NCBI GenBank assembly: GCA_037384445.1
Contig: JARRNY010000089.1
Coordinates: forward strand, 1 to 15,232
Direction: 5' to 3'
DNA length: 15,232 bases
Origin: Thiodiazotropha sp037384445
Lineage (GTDB): Bacteria > Pseudomonadota > Gammaproteobacteria > Chromatiales > Chromatiaceae
Part shown: positions 1-7,312 of the stretch, one piece after another
Layout of the letters: each line of letters starts with the position of its first letter
Numbering within the stretch: position 1 is the first letter of the stretch
Notes under the pieces: model-generated
What the model was told of the DNA's origin: nothing
The model's input: the letters and a program-made list of their open reading frames with translations, nothing else
Database searches by the model: none
Translations under genes and position numbers: made by a program

Positions 1-10
1 TGATTGGAAT

Positions 11-86
<76 letters not shown>

Positions 87-98
87 GGAATCTGGACT

Positions 99-104
99 TT
101 TATA
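99..104 (-). promoter_or_regulatory. Putative -10 element for tRNA-Ala
   Basis: The minus strand reads TATAAA 12 nt ahead of the tRNA 5' end, which would place the transcription start a few bases before the mature end. No good -35 is visible at 16-18 nt spacing. The position between the operon terminator and the tRNA supports separate transcription. This is inferred from position and the hexamer only. Confidence 0.4.
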
Positions 105-151
105 GGCAATCTTTCGGCCGCTTAGCCATAGAATAGTACGACATCACAGGT

Positions 152-176
152 TAAAAAACCCCCGCTGACAGCGGGG
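152..176 (-). terminator. Rho-independent terminator of the bat-lemA-DUF2207 cluster
   Basis: On the minus strand CCCCGCT, a GTC loop and AGCGGGG form a 7-bp GC-rich hairpin, followed by one G and six T. It lies about 60 nt past the stop of the out-of-frame DUF2207 tail (239) and about 190 nt past the in-frame stop (364). The spacing fits the longer, tail-containing reading frame being the original gene end. Confidence 0.9.
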
Positions 177-238
177 CAGCCGCTGTCTATTAGCGGGGGG
201 TGCATCGACGCTGAAACAGGTCGGCCAGGCAGACGCCG

Positions 239-430
239 CTACCAGCCGCCGCCGCCACCGCCTCCGCCGCCGCCACCCGATGAGCCGCCGCTGCTCGAGA
301 AGCCACCGCTGCTGCTGCCGGAGCTGGAGCCGGGTGCGGTGGAGGAGGAGGAGATGACGCTGCTCATGGAGTCGCCCAGGCTGCCGGCAAAGTCGCCGAT
401 GGCGTGGCTGTTGAAGTGGCGCTTTCCAGA
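239..430 (-). pseudogene. Out-of-frame C-terminal tail of the DUF2207 protein
   Basis: In the -1 frame relative to the main DUF2207 reading frame, this stretch encodes a tail rich in Ser and Gly: an HFNS...GDFAGSLGDS segment, then SSS/STAPG runs, then eleven consecutive Gly and a terminal Trp before a TAG stop. Such Gly-rich ends finishing in Trp are typical of DUF2207 proteins and of TPM/YgcG partners of LemA. The main frame instead runs into an unrelated Ala/Thr/Pro-rich end at 364. I therefore read this as the authentic C-terminus, disconnected by an indel around 410-435 (one base missing, or an equivalent change). It could also be a sequencing error. I see no canonical slippery heptamer for programmed frameshifting. 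Confidence 0.75.
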
Positions 431-2121
431 TTGGCGAAGACGGCGGTAAAGCGTTCTGCCCAACGTTGTTCAACGTCGAGCGCCATGGCATAGGGGAAGA
501 GCCGTTCGAACAGCTCCGGTGTCTTTTCCGGCGGGTGCTTGAATTGCAACTCATCCTTTTCCGCTACTTCGAGATAGAGCTTCAGCCCTTCCAGTTTGTC
601 GAGCACGGCGCGGCCGGCGCGGGTCGGTGCTTTGAGCCACTGATAGAACGCCGCGTTGACGCTAAAGAGGGCGGCAAGAATGATAATCAAGGAGAACGAA
701 GTGGCGTAGACGAGTACGCCAAGTCCGAACAACTCTCCCACCAGGAAGGGCAGGGCAAACAGGGTGGAGGCGATTGCCGATCCGTAGCCCATGATGCCGT
801 CGGAGTAGCGCCAGACGTTATAGGCCATGCGTAGCAGAAAAAACACGCCTACCGACCAACCTGACAGCCACACACTCATGAACACGGCAACTAAGACATC
901 GCCATCGGGATTGAACAATACTGCGGCCACCACCGTGACCAGTGTGATCAGGATGCCGGGGGTCAGCCAGGAGCTGTTGGTCAAAAAGTAGACTTTGTCG
1001 TAGTTGTTCAGTAGCGCCGATCGATTCGCATTGATGGCCTCCTTGATGCGCTTATGGTGCTTCTGTTTGAACGCTACGCTCTTCTTCATGTCGCTGAAGA
1101 GTGCTTTGAGTAAGGCCTTTTCGCCCGGCCCGAGATCATTGCCAGCGGGTTTATCGGTACGCTGTGCGGTGTAGTCGTCGTCATCCTGCAGTAGTTTGAC
1201 ATAGCCCTTAACGGCCAGACTCACCAGCGCGGCGGTGAAGTTCTTGTCGTCATGCCCCATCTGAGTAATGAAGCGTACGGCACCGGGTGAGAGACCGGCT
1301 GGGGCTTCGTATTGGGGGATGATCACGCCGGGTTTCGGGTCGCGCCCTACACGCACCCAAACCAGCAGATAGAAACAGAACAGCAGCAACAGACCCGCAA
1401 GGCCGATCGCCAGATCGGTGTTGTCTTTGAGTAGCCAGACGAGGCGCTCCTGACGCGTCGGTTCGTGCACAATTCCTTTGGGCCAACCGACGACGATGGT
1501 CAGGCCCTGTTGGGCGCCAAGCGGTTCAGTGGTTTCGAAATAGGCGCCGTCACTCAGGGTCTCGTCAAGGTAGTTCCGGCCCTTGTCACCGGTGGCGCCG
1601 GTGTAGGCCTCTGTTGTGATCTGGTGACTCTGCATGTCGGTCGGCAGGTGGACCCTGGCACTGGCATGATCGATGGGAAACTCCCAGCCGTTGCCGGTAA
1701 CGTTCCAGTAGAGTTCGTCATGCTCGGCAAAGAAACCGAGTTGGCGGCTGGTGAGGTAGCTGAGGGTATAGGTGTATTCGCCGACAGCGAGGAAATGATC
1801 CGCACTGCCGATATAGACGCGTACACCGTTGTCCAGGCGTTCGGTGTGATAATCCTCCTCGTATCCGTCGCGCTTCACGCTGACGATGTCAAAGGTCACG
1901 TGATAGCGGTTGCCGTTGGCATCGTGGTAATCGGTGGGGAAGTCACGATAGATGCCGCGCTTGATCTGCTGACCCTCGGCACGAACCTTGATGGTCTCGG
2001 TCACCCCCATGGTGCCATCGCCGAAGACAGTAATGTCACTGTTGAAGTCGAGGATACGTTCCTCAGCCTGGGCGGTTAAGGCGGTCAGGGAGAGTAGTAG
2101 CAACAGCAACAGACGCTTCAT
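364..2121 (-). CDS. DUF2207 family predicted membrane protein (C-terminus frameshifted)
   Basis: The intact frame gives 585 residues from an ATG one base after the lemA stop, preceded by AAGGA at good spacing; an ATG 14 codons upstream lies inside lemA and is less likely. There is a signal peptide (about 1-19, Leu-rich then AQAEE). A predicted extracytoplasmic DUF2207 beta domain (about 20-215) includes the IKRGIYRDFPT motif. A transmembrane segment follows near 237-256, then a soluble section (about 265-380), and further hydrophobic segments at about 387-403, 409-430, 450-475 and 477-492. The C-terminal soluble part carries LFERLFPYAMALDVEQ, as in DUF2207 relatives. The family sits in the envelope and its biochemical function is not established. 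It often neighbours lemA, as here, and is probably co-transcribed with it. The last residues after about FANLE differ from the family because of a frame change; the expected Ser/Gly tail continues in another frame to 239. Confidence 0.85.
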   Translation of the reverse strand: MKRLLLLLLLSLTALTAQAEERILDFNSDITVFGDGTMGVTETIKVRAEGQQIKRGIYRDFPTDYHDANGNRYHVTFDIVSVKRDGYEEDYHTERLDNGVRVYIGSADHFLAVGEYTYTLSYLTSRQLGFFAEHDELYWNVTGNGWEFPIDHASARVHLPTDMQSHQITTEAYTGATGDKGRNYLDETLSDGAYFETTEPLGAQQGLTIVVGWPKGIVHEPTRQERLVWLLKDNTDLAIGLAGLLLLFCFYLLVWVRVGRDPKPGVIIPQYEAPAGLSPGAVRFITQMGHDDKNFTAALVSLAVKGYVKLLQDDDDYTAQRTDKPAGNDLGPGEKALLKALFSDMKKSVAFKQKHHKRIKEAINANRSALLNNYDKVYFLTNSSWLTPGILITLVTVVAAVLFNPDGDVLVAVFMSVWLSGWSVGVFFLLRMAYNVWRYSDGIMGYGSAIASTLFALPFLVGELFGLGVLVYATSFSLIIILAALFSVNAAFYQWLKAPTRAGRAVLDKLEGLKLYLEVAEKDELQFKHPPEKTPELFERLFPYAMALDVEQRWAERFTAVFANLESATSTATPSATLPAAWATP

Positions 2122-2122
2122 G

Positions 2123-2638
2123 TCATTCCTTATGGGCGAAGTAGTCGGCAAAACGATAGCCAAACGCCTGAGCGATCAGCAGGTCGGGAAAGGAGTCGAT
2201 ACGGGTATTGAGATTGCGCACTGAGCCGTTGTAGTAGCGGCGGGCGTACTGGATATGATTCTCCACCTCAGTGATATTGTGCTGCAGATCGAGAAAGTGT
2301 TGATTGGCCTTGAGGTCCGGATAGGCCTCTGCGAGAGCCAGCAGGTGTTGAATACCTGAGCCCAGTTCCGTTTCCAGATCACCCCGTTCGCCAATCTTAG
2401 TGGCAGCGGCTGCGCGAGTGCGCAGTTCGACAATCGCACTCAGGGTGGCCTGCTCGTAACCCGCGTACTGCTTGACCGCCTCCACCAGCTTGGGCAGCAG
2501 GTCGTGACGCCGTTTGAGCTGAACATCGATATCACTCCACGCGGCGAGCACGCGGTTGCGGTCACGTACCAAGCGGTTGTAGATGATGATGGCCCAGATC
2601 AGCAGGGCGGCGGGGATCAGTGCGAGAATGATGTCCAT
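2123..2638 (-). CDS. lemA: LemA family protein
   Basis: The product has 171 residues from the ATG that begins MDIILALIP; an upstream ATG at 2710 would add 24 residues with no membrane logic, and an AAAGAG sequence precedes the chosen start. One N-terminal transmembrane helix (about 3-20) is followed by an all-helical domain. It carries hallmark LemA motifs: WSDIDVQLKRRHDLLPKLVE (about 34-53), YPDLKANQHFLDLQ (about 106-119) and YYNGSVRNLNTRIDSFPD (about 135-152). LemA proteins are inner-membrane proteins, predicted with a short N-terminus outside and helices in the cytoplasm; their biochemical role is unknown. The gene is one base from the downstream DUF2207 gene, so the two are surely translated from one message. 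About 360 nt containing a REP pair separates it from batD, so it may have its own promoter, though I could not find a clear one. Confidence 0.93.
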   Translation of the reverse strand: MDIILALIPAALLIWAIIIYNRLVRDRNRVLAAWSDIDVQLKRRHDLLPKLVEAVKQYAGYEQATLSAIVELRTRAAAATKIGERGDLETELGSGIQHLLALAEAYPDLKANQHFLDLQHNITEVENHIQYARRYYNGSVRNLNTRIDSFPDLLIAQAFGYRFADYFAHKE

Positions 2639-2869
2639 ACAGCTCTTTGCGATTTTCGCCACATAATGCCAGCGGGCCAAGGCAAAGGCAAAGCGGAATG
2701 GCGAGGGCAAGGGGTAGGTTTTTTATCGCCAAAAAGCGTTGTCATGAGCTGCTCGAAGAGAGCGAATCAAGTCGTGATTTGAAGCATTAGAAGAAAAAAT
2801 CCCGCCACCATTGTTGCCTGTTTGATTTTTGGGGGGGTATTCCCGGATGGCATCGACTTAACAGATGTT

Positions 2870-2930
2870 GGTGGGGCAGGGCCCCACCCTACACCTTGAA
2901 TGGAGCGGTAGGGTGGGGCCCTGCCCCACC
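2870..2930. repeat. REPIN-like inverted pair of GTAG palindromes between batD and lemA
   Basis: Two 23-nt arms (2870-2892 and 2908-2930) are perfect reverse complements, separated by 15 nt. Each arm starts with GTAG at its inner edge and is itself a hairpin (GGTGGGGC, short loop, GCCCCACC). A GTAG head plus GC-rich hairpin, arranged as an inverted pair, matches the REP/REPIN design mobilised by RAYT transposases. No RAYT gene is in the window. A related single unit lies at 4840-4861. The pair can fold as one long cruciform or as two small hairpins, and would sit in the batD-lemA transcript. Confidence 0.85.
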
Positions 2931-2997
2931 ATAAGGTGTTGGATATGATCCCAAACGCGCTTAACTCAGTAGCATTCGCCCATACCCCTGTCTCCAC

Positions 2998-4710
2998 TTA
3001 ATTGCCGATGGCACTGCCAGGGTTGAGATTGGGCAGGTTGGTATGACTCTGCGGCTTTTTGTCTGATGATCGGCGAGGCCAGAGTCTGATGCTGGGTCTG
3101 ATCTCATGCTTGAAGGCCTCTTTCCAGCGCTCGAAATCGAGGGGCTGGTGACCGTAGATCGACTCCTCCAGCTCATGGATCAGACTGCGGATCTGCTGCG
3201 GTTGCGCTTTCGGGTGGAAATCCAGAATGTGTTTGCCGATGACGATGTAGGGCGCGTTGAGCGGCAGCCCCATGTGTTTGTTGGCGAGAAAGCGCAGGGT
3301 ATAACCCCAGACCTCGGGATCGTTCTCTTCGTCGACAAAGCGGACACAGAAATAGAAACGCACCGACAGCGGTAGCATGCCGACCAGATGCCGTCGCCAG
3401 CGATGCCAGCGGGTGATCGGATTGAGGATGCGGCCGGTGGTACGCAGCCGCTCTTTCAAGGGCGAGAAGGCGGGCGCCATCTCTCGCATCGGGCGCTGCA
3501 GGAAAGCGACCAGGGGTTGCAGCGGAGAGCTCGCGCCGCTCTCGCCTTTACGCCGGTGGGAGATCCAAATCGCCAGCCAGTAGCCGAAGATCACGCCGAA
3601 GACAATGGAGAGGGGAACCCAGAAGGCTGAGGATGCGCCGGAAAGAAACAGCGTGCTCTCTTCGTCGCTGTTAAAGAAGCTGCCTGGCCGGCGGGCACCG
3701 GTCACGGCAATGGGCTGCATCGGGAATGAGGTGCGTTGAGGTGAATTGCTGCGGGTGTTCCACCAGTTGATCGAGAGCTGCGGCAGGCTCAGGTCTCCGC
3801 CGTACTGGGGCACCAGGGTGAACTGCTCGCTACGCCGGCCGACGATCTTGTGGTTGTTGCGGTTGAGACTGGTCTCCACCTGACTACGGTCCCGGTAGAC
3901 CCGGAAGGCGTCGCTCTTGAGCTGCGATTCCAGGCTGGGAAGCTGGTTGCCGTCCATACCGCTCGCGGTGAGCTCCACACTCAAGCGTAGTGGCTTGCCC
4001 GCTGCCGCTTCCAGTTGCCTCGGCAGCGTCACCTGCAGATCGAGCTGCTCCAGCGGCAACCAGGGGCTGGATGCGGGATTGGCCGGGCGAACCTGCAACG
4101 CCTGCAGTTGCGATACGGCCAGGTCGAAATGCCGGCTGCTGTGTGTGTAACCGGAGGTCTGATCCTCTTCGCCGCTGAAGCTGATGGCCGGCAGTTGCAG
4201 GGTGCCGGGACGCAGCGGAATCACTTCATAGAAGTAGTCGTTGACGATCTCCTGCTTGCCCTTGCGGGTTCGGGAGTAGGTGCTGGGGCCTTCCAGCAGC
4301 TGCAGAGTCAGCTGATCGCTCTCGGCGATCTGCGGTACGGCGGTCAACAGGTTATTTTGGCTCACCAGGCTCAGTTTGAGGATGACTCCCTGTTGCACAT
4401 AGGGGGTCAGCTGAGAGAGTTCGGCTTCAATGCGGGGTGGTTCTGACTGGCTCGGTTGGTAACCCTGCTGGGCATAGCCGGGGGGCTGCATGCCCGGCCA
4501 GCGGCCATAGGCGGGCTGTTGTTGGGCTGGCGCCGGCGAGGGGGTTCCGTTGTTTGATTGCCGATAGTCGGCAGGGGGGTAGGTCCACTGGCCTTGTGGC
4601 AGTGCTTGCCAGGGTGCGCGGTTATAGGGATTGGCCGTTAGGGGGGATATCCAGGCAAGCAGCAGTAAGCCGATACAAAGACGCCGGACGTTGAGCGGTG
4701 CTGTTGCCAT
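2998..4710 (-). CDS. batD: BatD family periplasmic/membrane protein
   Basis: The protein has 570 residues from the ATG at 4710; GGGAGG lies 5 nt before this codon and inside the alternative ATG at 4722, which decides the start. There is a signal peptide (about 8-26). An unusual Pro/Gln/Tyr-rich stretch (about 29-92) comes next. BatD beta-sandwich regions follow (about 93-335), with motifs such as RIEAELSQLTPYVQQGV, DYFYEVIPLRPGTLQLP and a second repeat ending NWWNT. One transmembrane helix lies at about 363-384, then a basic cytoplasmic region and a C-terminal helical domain (about 448-540). BatD proteins belong to aerotolerance (bat) operons and are thought to act with the vWA proteins BatA/BatB at the envelope; no enzymatic activity is known. 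Loose spacers with REP units lie on both sides, unlike the rest of the cluster. Confidence 0.9.
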   Translation of the reverse strand: MATAPLNVRRLCIGLLLLAWISPLTANPYNRAPWQALPQGQWTYPPADYRQSNNGTPSPAPAQQQPAYGRWPGMQPPGYAQQGYQPSQSEPPRIEAELSQLTPYVQQGVILKLSLVSQNNLLTAVPQIAESDQLTLQLLEGPSTYSRTRKGKQEIVNDYFYEVIPLRPGTLQLPAISFSGEEDQTSGYTHSSRHFDLAVSQLQALQVRPANPASSPWLPLEQLDLQVTLPRQLEAAAGKPLRLSVELTASGMDGNQLPSLESQLKSDAFRVYRDRSQVETSLNRNNHKIVGRRSEQFTLVPQYGGDLSLPQLSINWWNTRSNSPQRTSFPMQPIAVTGARRPGSFFNSDEESTLFLSGASSAFWVPLSIVFGVIFGYWLAIWISHRRKGESGASSPLQPLVAFLQRPMREMAPAFSPLKERLRTTGRILNPITRWHRWRRHLVGMLPLSVRFYFCVRFVDEENDPEVWGYTLRFLANKHMGLPLNAPYIVIGKHILDFHPKAQPQQIRSLIHELEESIYGHQPLDFERWKEAFKHEIRPSIRLWPRRSSDKKPQSHTNLPNLNPGSAIGN

Positions 4711-4839
4711 ACTGCCTCCCATTGACGGGGGTATGCTTCCCCCTGTTATTGCCGTTCCAGTGGACTGTGGGTGTCGGCTTTGTTGTACCGGTTACTGACG
4801 CCTTACCTGCGAGGTGTTTGGTGCCGGATGCTCGTGTTC

Positions 4840-4861
4840 GGTGGGGCAAGCCCCACCCTAC
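4840..4861 (-). repeat. Single REP-like GTAG palindrome between batC and batD
   Basis: On the minus strand it starts with GTAG and forms GGTGGGGC-TT-GCCCCACC. It differs from the arms of the 2870-2930 pair only in the loop and is one base shorter. It has the same orientation as the lower-coordinate arm of that pair. It lies just after the batC stop, in the other loose junction of the cluster. Confidence 0.8.
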
Positions 4862-4889
4862 CGTATGTTGCGAGATGGATGTTTTTAGC

Positions 4890-6296
4890 TCACCAGGGAC
4901 GGGTCTCCCGGTCCTGGCCGCCTTTCGCGCGCAGGTATTTGTTCTCTTCCAGGCGGAACTGTCGTTGCATCAGCTGAGCGGGATCGCCCTCGATCTGCTC
5001 CAGCCACTGCTCCATCAGGGCCTGCCCTCCACTGAAGGGCAGCCGCGCTTCACTGCCGCCACTGGTGAGTGAGTCACCACCCTGTTCCGGGGAGGGCTCT
5101 TCACCGCTCTGGTCGACCTGATCCACGGCGCCGGTCTGTTTTGCATCCTGCGGTGGGAGGGGCATTTCACCCGGCTCCTGGCCAGGCTTTTTACCGCCGC
5201 CCATCGGGCTCTCGGCCTGCTCTCTTTTCTCCTGAGGTGTTTCGAGGTTAGCAGAGTTTTCGTCGGTCTGTTGTCCAGGTTTCTCTTCGGGTGTTGGCTG
5301 CTGCTCCGTCTGGCCCTGATCCCGATTCTTATCCTCTTGCCGGCCGCCGTTCAGTGCTTCCTGCTTTTGTTCTTCACCCGTTTGTCCCTCTTGTGGCGAG
5401 TTCTGGTCGCCCCCCTGAGCAGACTCTTTCTGCTCTTTGCCGCCGCTCTGCTTTTGCTCGCCTTCGGGCTCGCCCTGGTTTTGCTGCTCTTCCTGCTGCT
5501 CTTTACCGGCGCCCTGATCCTGCGGCTGATCTTGTTCACCTTGCTGGGATGACTCGTCGCCGCTGTCGCCCGAACCCTGCTGCTGATCTTTTTCCTGTTC
5601 GCCAGAGTCGGATTCCTGCTCCTGTTTCTGACTGCCGGACTGGCTCTCCTGATCCTGCTGCTGGTCACCCGAGCTCTGCTGCTCCGACTCGGATTCTCCC
5701 GACTGCTGCTTTTCCTGTTCCTTGTCGCCGGATTGGGATTCCTGCTCCTGTTCCTGATCGCCGCTCTGCTGTTCCTGCTGTTGTTGCTCCTGGCCGGACT
5801 CCTGATCCTCCTTTTTCTCCTGTTTTTTCTTCTCCTTCTCCTTCTCTTTTTCTTTTTCTTTTTCCTTCTCAGTCTGTTGCTGCTCTTCCTCAGGTTTCTG
5901 CTTATCCTGCTCCTGCGCCAGTTTTTCCTGAGCCAGGGCCCGGTTGAAGCGTGCATCCTCGTAGTCCGGGTTCTGTTCCAGCACCGAGTCATAGGCATCG
6001 ATGGCGCCTTGGTAGTCTTCCATCCGATAGCGGCTGTTGCCCAGGTTGTAGAGGGCGTCCTGTTTGACTTCGGGTCGTTCTACCTGGCTGAAATCCCTGG
6101 CTGCCGCCTCGTAGTCGCCGGTGCGGTAGTGGGCTACGCCGCGGCGGTAGGGATCCTGAAAATCCTTGGCCGCATCTTCATAGTGACCCTGCTGGTAGGC
6201 ATCAGCGGCCTGTTGTTCCTGGTTGAGGAACAGTTTTGGCGCCGCCTGGGAGGCCAGGGGCAGTAGCAGCAGGATCAGTATCGACAGGCGTCTCAT
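4890..6296 (-). CDS. batC: BatC-type TPR protein with long charged low-complexity region
   Basis: The 468-residue product starts at an ATG overlapping the batB stop by 4 nt (ATGA), with GGGAG upstream. Residues 1-18 form a signal peptide (Leu-rich, ending SQAAP). About 25-125 contains TPR-like helices, for example the ALYNLGNSRYRMEDYQGAID segment and the following ARFNRALAQ. About 127-400 is extremely biased to Glu, Gln, Lys, Ser, Asp and Gly, beginning with a run of Glu-Lys dipeptides. The last 45 residues (ALMEQWLEQIEGDPAQLMQRQF and after) are again ordered and match the conserved end of BatB/BatC-linked TPR proteins. In bat operons this protein is the periplasmic TPR partner of the vWA proteins. 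The low-complexity section is longer than the ordered parts together and probably acts as a flexible, charged tether. Confidence 0.9.
   Translation of the reverse strand: MRRLSILILLLLPLASQAAPKLFLNQEQQAADAYQQGHYEDAAKDFQDPYRRGVAHYRTGDYEAAARDFSQVERPEVKQDALYNLGNSRYRMEDYQGAIDAYDSVLEQNPDYEDARFNRALAQEKLAQEQDKQKPEEEQQQTEKEKEKEKEKEKEKKKQEKKEDQESGQEQQQQEQQSGDQEQEQESQSGDKEQEKQQSGESESEQQSSGDQQQDQESQSGSQKQEQESDSGEQEKDQQQGSGDSGDESSQQGEQDQPQDQGAGKEQQEEQQNQGEPEGEQKQSGGKEQKESAQGGDQNSPQEGQTGEEQKQEALNGGRQEDKNRDQGQTEQQPTPEEKPGQQTDENSANLETPQEKREQAESPMGGGKKPGQEPGEMPLPPQDAKQTGAVDQVDQSGEEPSPEQGGDSLTSGGSEARLPFSGGQALMEQWLEQIEGDPAQLMQRQFRLEENKYLRAKGGQDRETRPW
5823..5870. repeat. 48-nt homopyrimidine/homopurine tract encoding a Glu-Lys run
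   Basis: Every base from 5823 to 5870 on the plus strand is C or T, so the batC coding strand is pure purine. It encodes alternating Glu and Lys through imperfect hexanucleotide repeats of GAGAAG/GAAAAA type. Such tracts can form triplex DNA and are prone to length change by slippage. Confidence 0.9.
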
Positions 6297-7312
6297 GATA
6301 CGGACTCCCGGGACTTGCGCCGGAAGTGGGGCAGGAGGAGCAGCATCAGCGGCAGTAACAGCCAGTAGAAGTGTTCGTTCCAGACCCGGGTCTTCTGCTG
6401 GGTTGGTGTCGGCTGGCCCACATCGCCGGTGGTCAACTCAAGGATGGCTTCACTGTCCTGATCACGGAAGTCGGCCTTGATGTAGCGGCCGCCGCCTGCT
6501 TCTGCCAGCCGTTTCAGCAGCCGCTCGTTGAGGCGGGATTCGATAATGCGGCCGCTGCGGTCGCGCAGCAGGTCACCCTGCCCCGATTGGGCCGGGATCG
6601 GGCCGCCACCCGCTGTGCCGATGCCGAGCACATGGAGGTTGATGCCTTCGCGCTTGAGCTCGCCGATCTTGCTGCTCAGATCGGGTTCGTCGAAATCACC
6701 GTCACTGATGAGTAGGATGCTGCGGCCGTTTCCACCCTTGCCAAGCAGCTGTTTCGCCCGTTCCAGAGCGGCATCGAGGCGACTGCCCTGGAGACGGGCC
6801 AGATCGGTGCTCACTGCCGGCAGGGCGTTGAGCAGGCTCTGGCTGTCTTCGGTGATGGGGGAGATCACCAGCGGTACCGAGGCGAAGGCGATGAGGCCGA
6901 TGCGCAACTCCTTGTTCATCTGCACCAGGTCCTGCACTTCCTGACGCGCCCGCGCCAGCCGCGAGGGGGCCTCATCGGCCACATTCATGGAGCGGGAGAT
7001 ATCGAGCAGGATCACGAGTTCATTGACGGGTGAAAAGGCCTCGATGTCGGTGTAGTCCCAGTGCGGGCCGGCCAGTGCCAGTACCAGAAGAATCCACAGT
7101 AGCGACCAGCGGGAGAAGCGGCTCCAGCGTTCGTTGACGTCGAGTTCCCGCACCCCGGTGAGGTGGGGCAGCAGATGTTCGTCAGCGTAGCGATGGATCG
7201 GCCCCTTGCTCGGGCGCACCACACTGAAGACCAGCCAGGCCAGCACCGGAATCAGTCCCAGCAGGGCAAACAGCCACTCGGGGCGGGCGAAGTGGAAACC
7301 GGCCTCAGGCAT
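6293..7312 (-). CDS. batB: BatB-type von Willebrand factor A membrane protein
   Basis: This 339-residue protein starts at an ATG overlapping the batA stop by 8 nt, with a GGGGGG-rich ribosome site. Two N-terminal membrane segments (about 13-32 and 69-83) precede a vWA domain (about 97-290) and a C-terminal helix (about 315-328). The MIDAS metal site is visible as DISRS (D104, S106, S108) and ISDGD (about 202-206); T169 is a possible third ligand. It is shorter than many BatB proteins that carry fused TPRs; here the TPR part is the separate downstream gene. It most likely forms a metal-dependent protein interaction surface outside the inner membrane with BatA. The start and stop overlaps indicate translational coupling across batA-batB-batC. 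Confidence 0.93.
   Translation of the reverse strand: MPEAGFHFARPEWLFALLGLIPVLAWLVFSVVRPSKGPIHRYADEHLLPHLTGVRELDVNERWSRFSRWSLLWILLVLALAGPHWDYTDIEAFSPVNELVILLDISRSMNVADEAPSRLARARQEVQDLVQMNKELRIGLIAFASVPLVISPITEDSQSLLNALPAVSTDLARLQGSRLDAALERAKQLLGKGGNGRSILLISDGDFDEPDLSSKIGELKREGINLHVLGIGTAGGGPIPAQSGQGDLLRDRSGRIIESRLNERLLKRLAEAGGGRYIKADFRDQDSEAILELTTGDVGQPTPTQQKTRVWNEHFYWLLLPLMLLLLPHFRRKSRESVS

Noticed and set aside
243..279. CCGCCGCCA-type tandem repeat near the left edge
   Set aside because: It is simply the codons for the eleven-Gly tail of the DUF2207 protein, not an independent repeat element.
1465..2079. Plus-strand open frame of 204 residues opposite the DUF2207 gene
   Set aside because: It lies fully inside a recognised protein on the other strand and has no motif or ribosome site.
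2767..2997. Minus-strand open frame of 76 residues between lemA and batD
   Set aside because: Much of it is a translation of the REP inverted repeat; no ribosome site and no family resemblance.
5733..6266. Plus-strand open frame of 177 residues made almost wholly of Leu, Phe and Ile
   Set aside because: It is the complement of the Glu/Lys/Gln-rich coding region of batC; the hydrophobic composition is a mirror effect, not a membrane protein.
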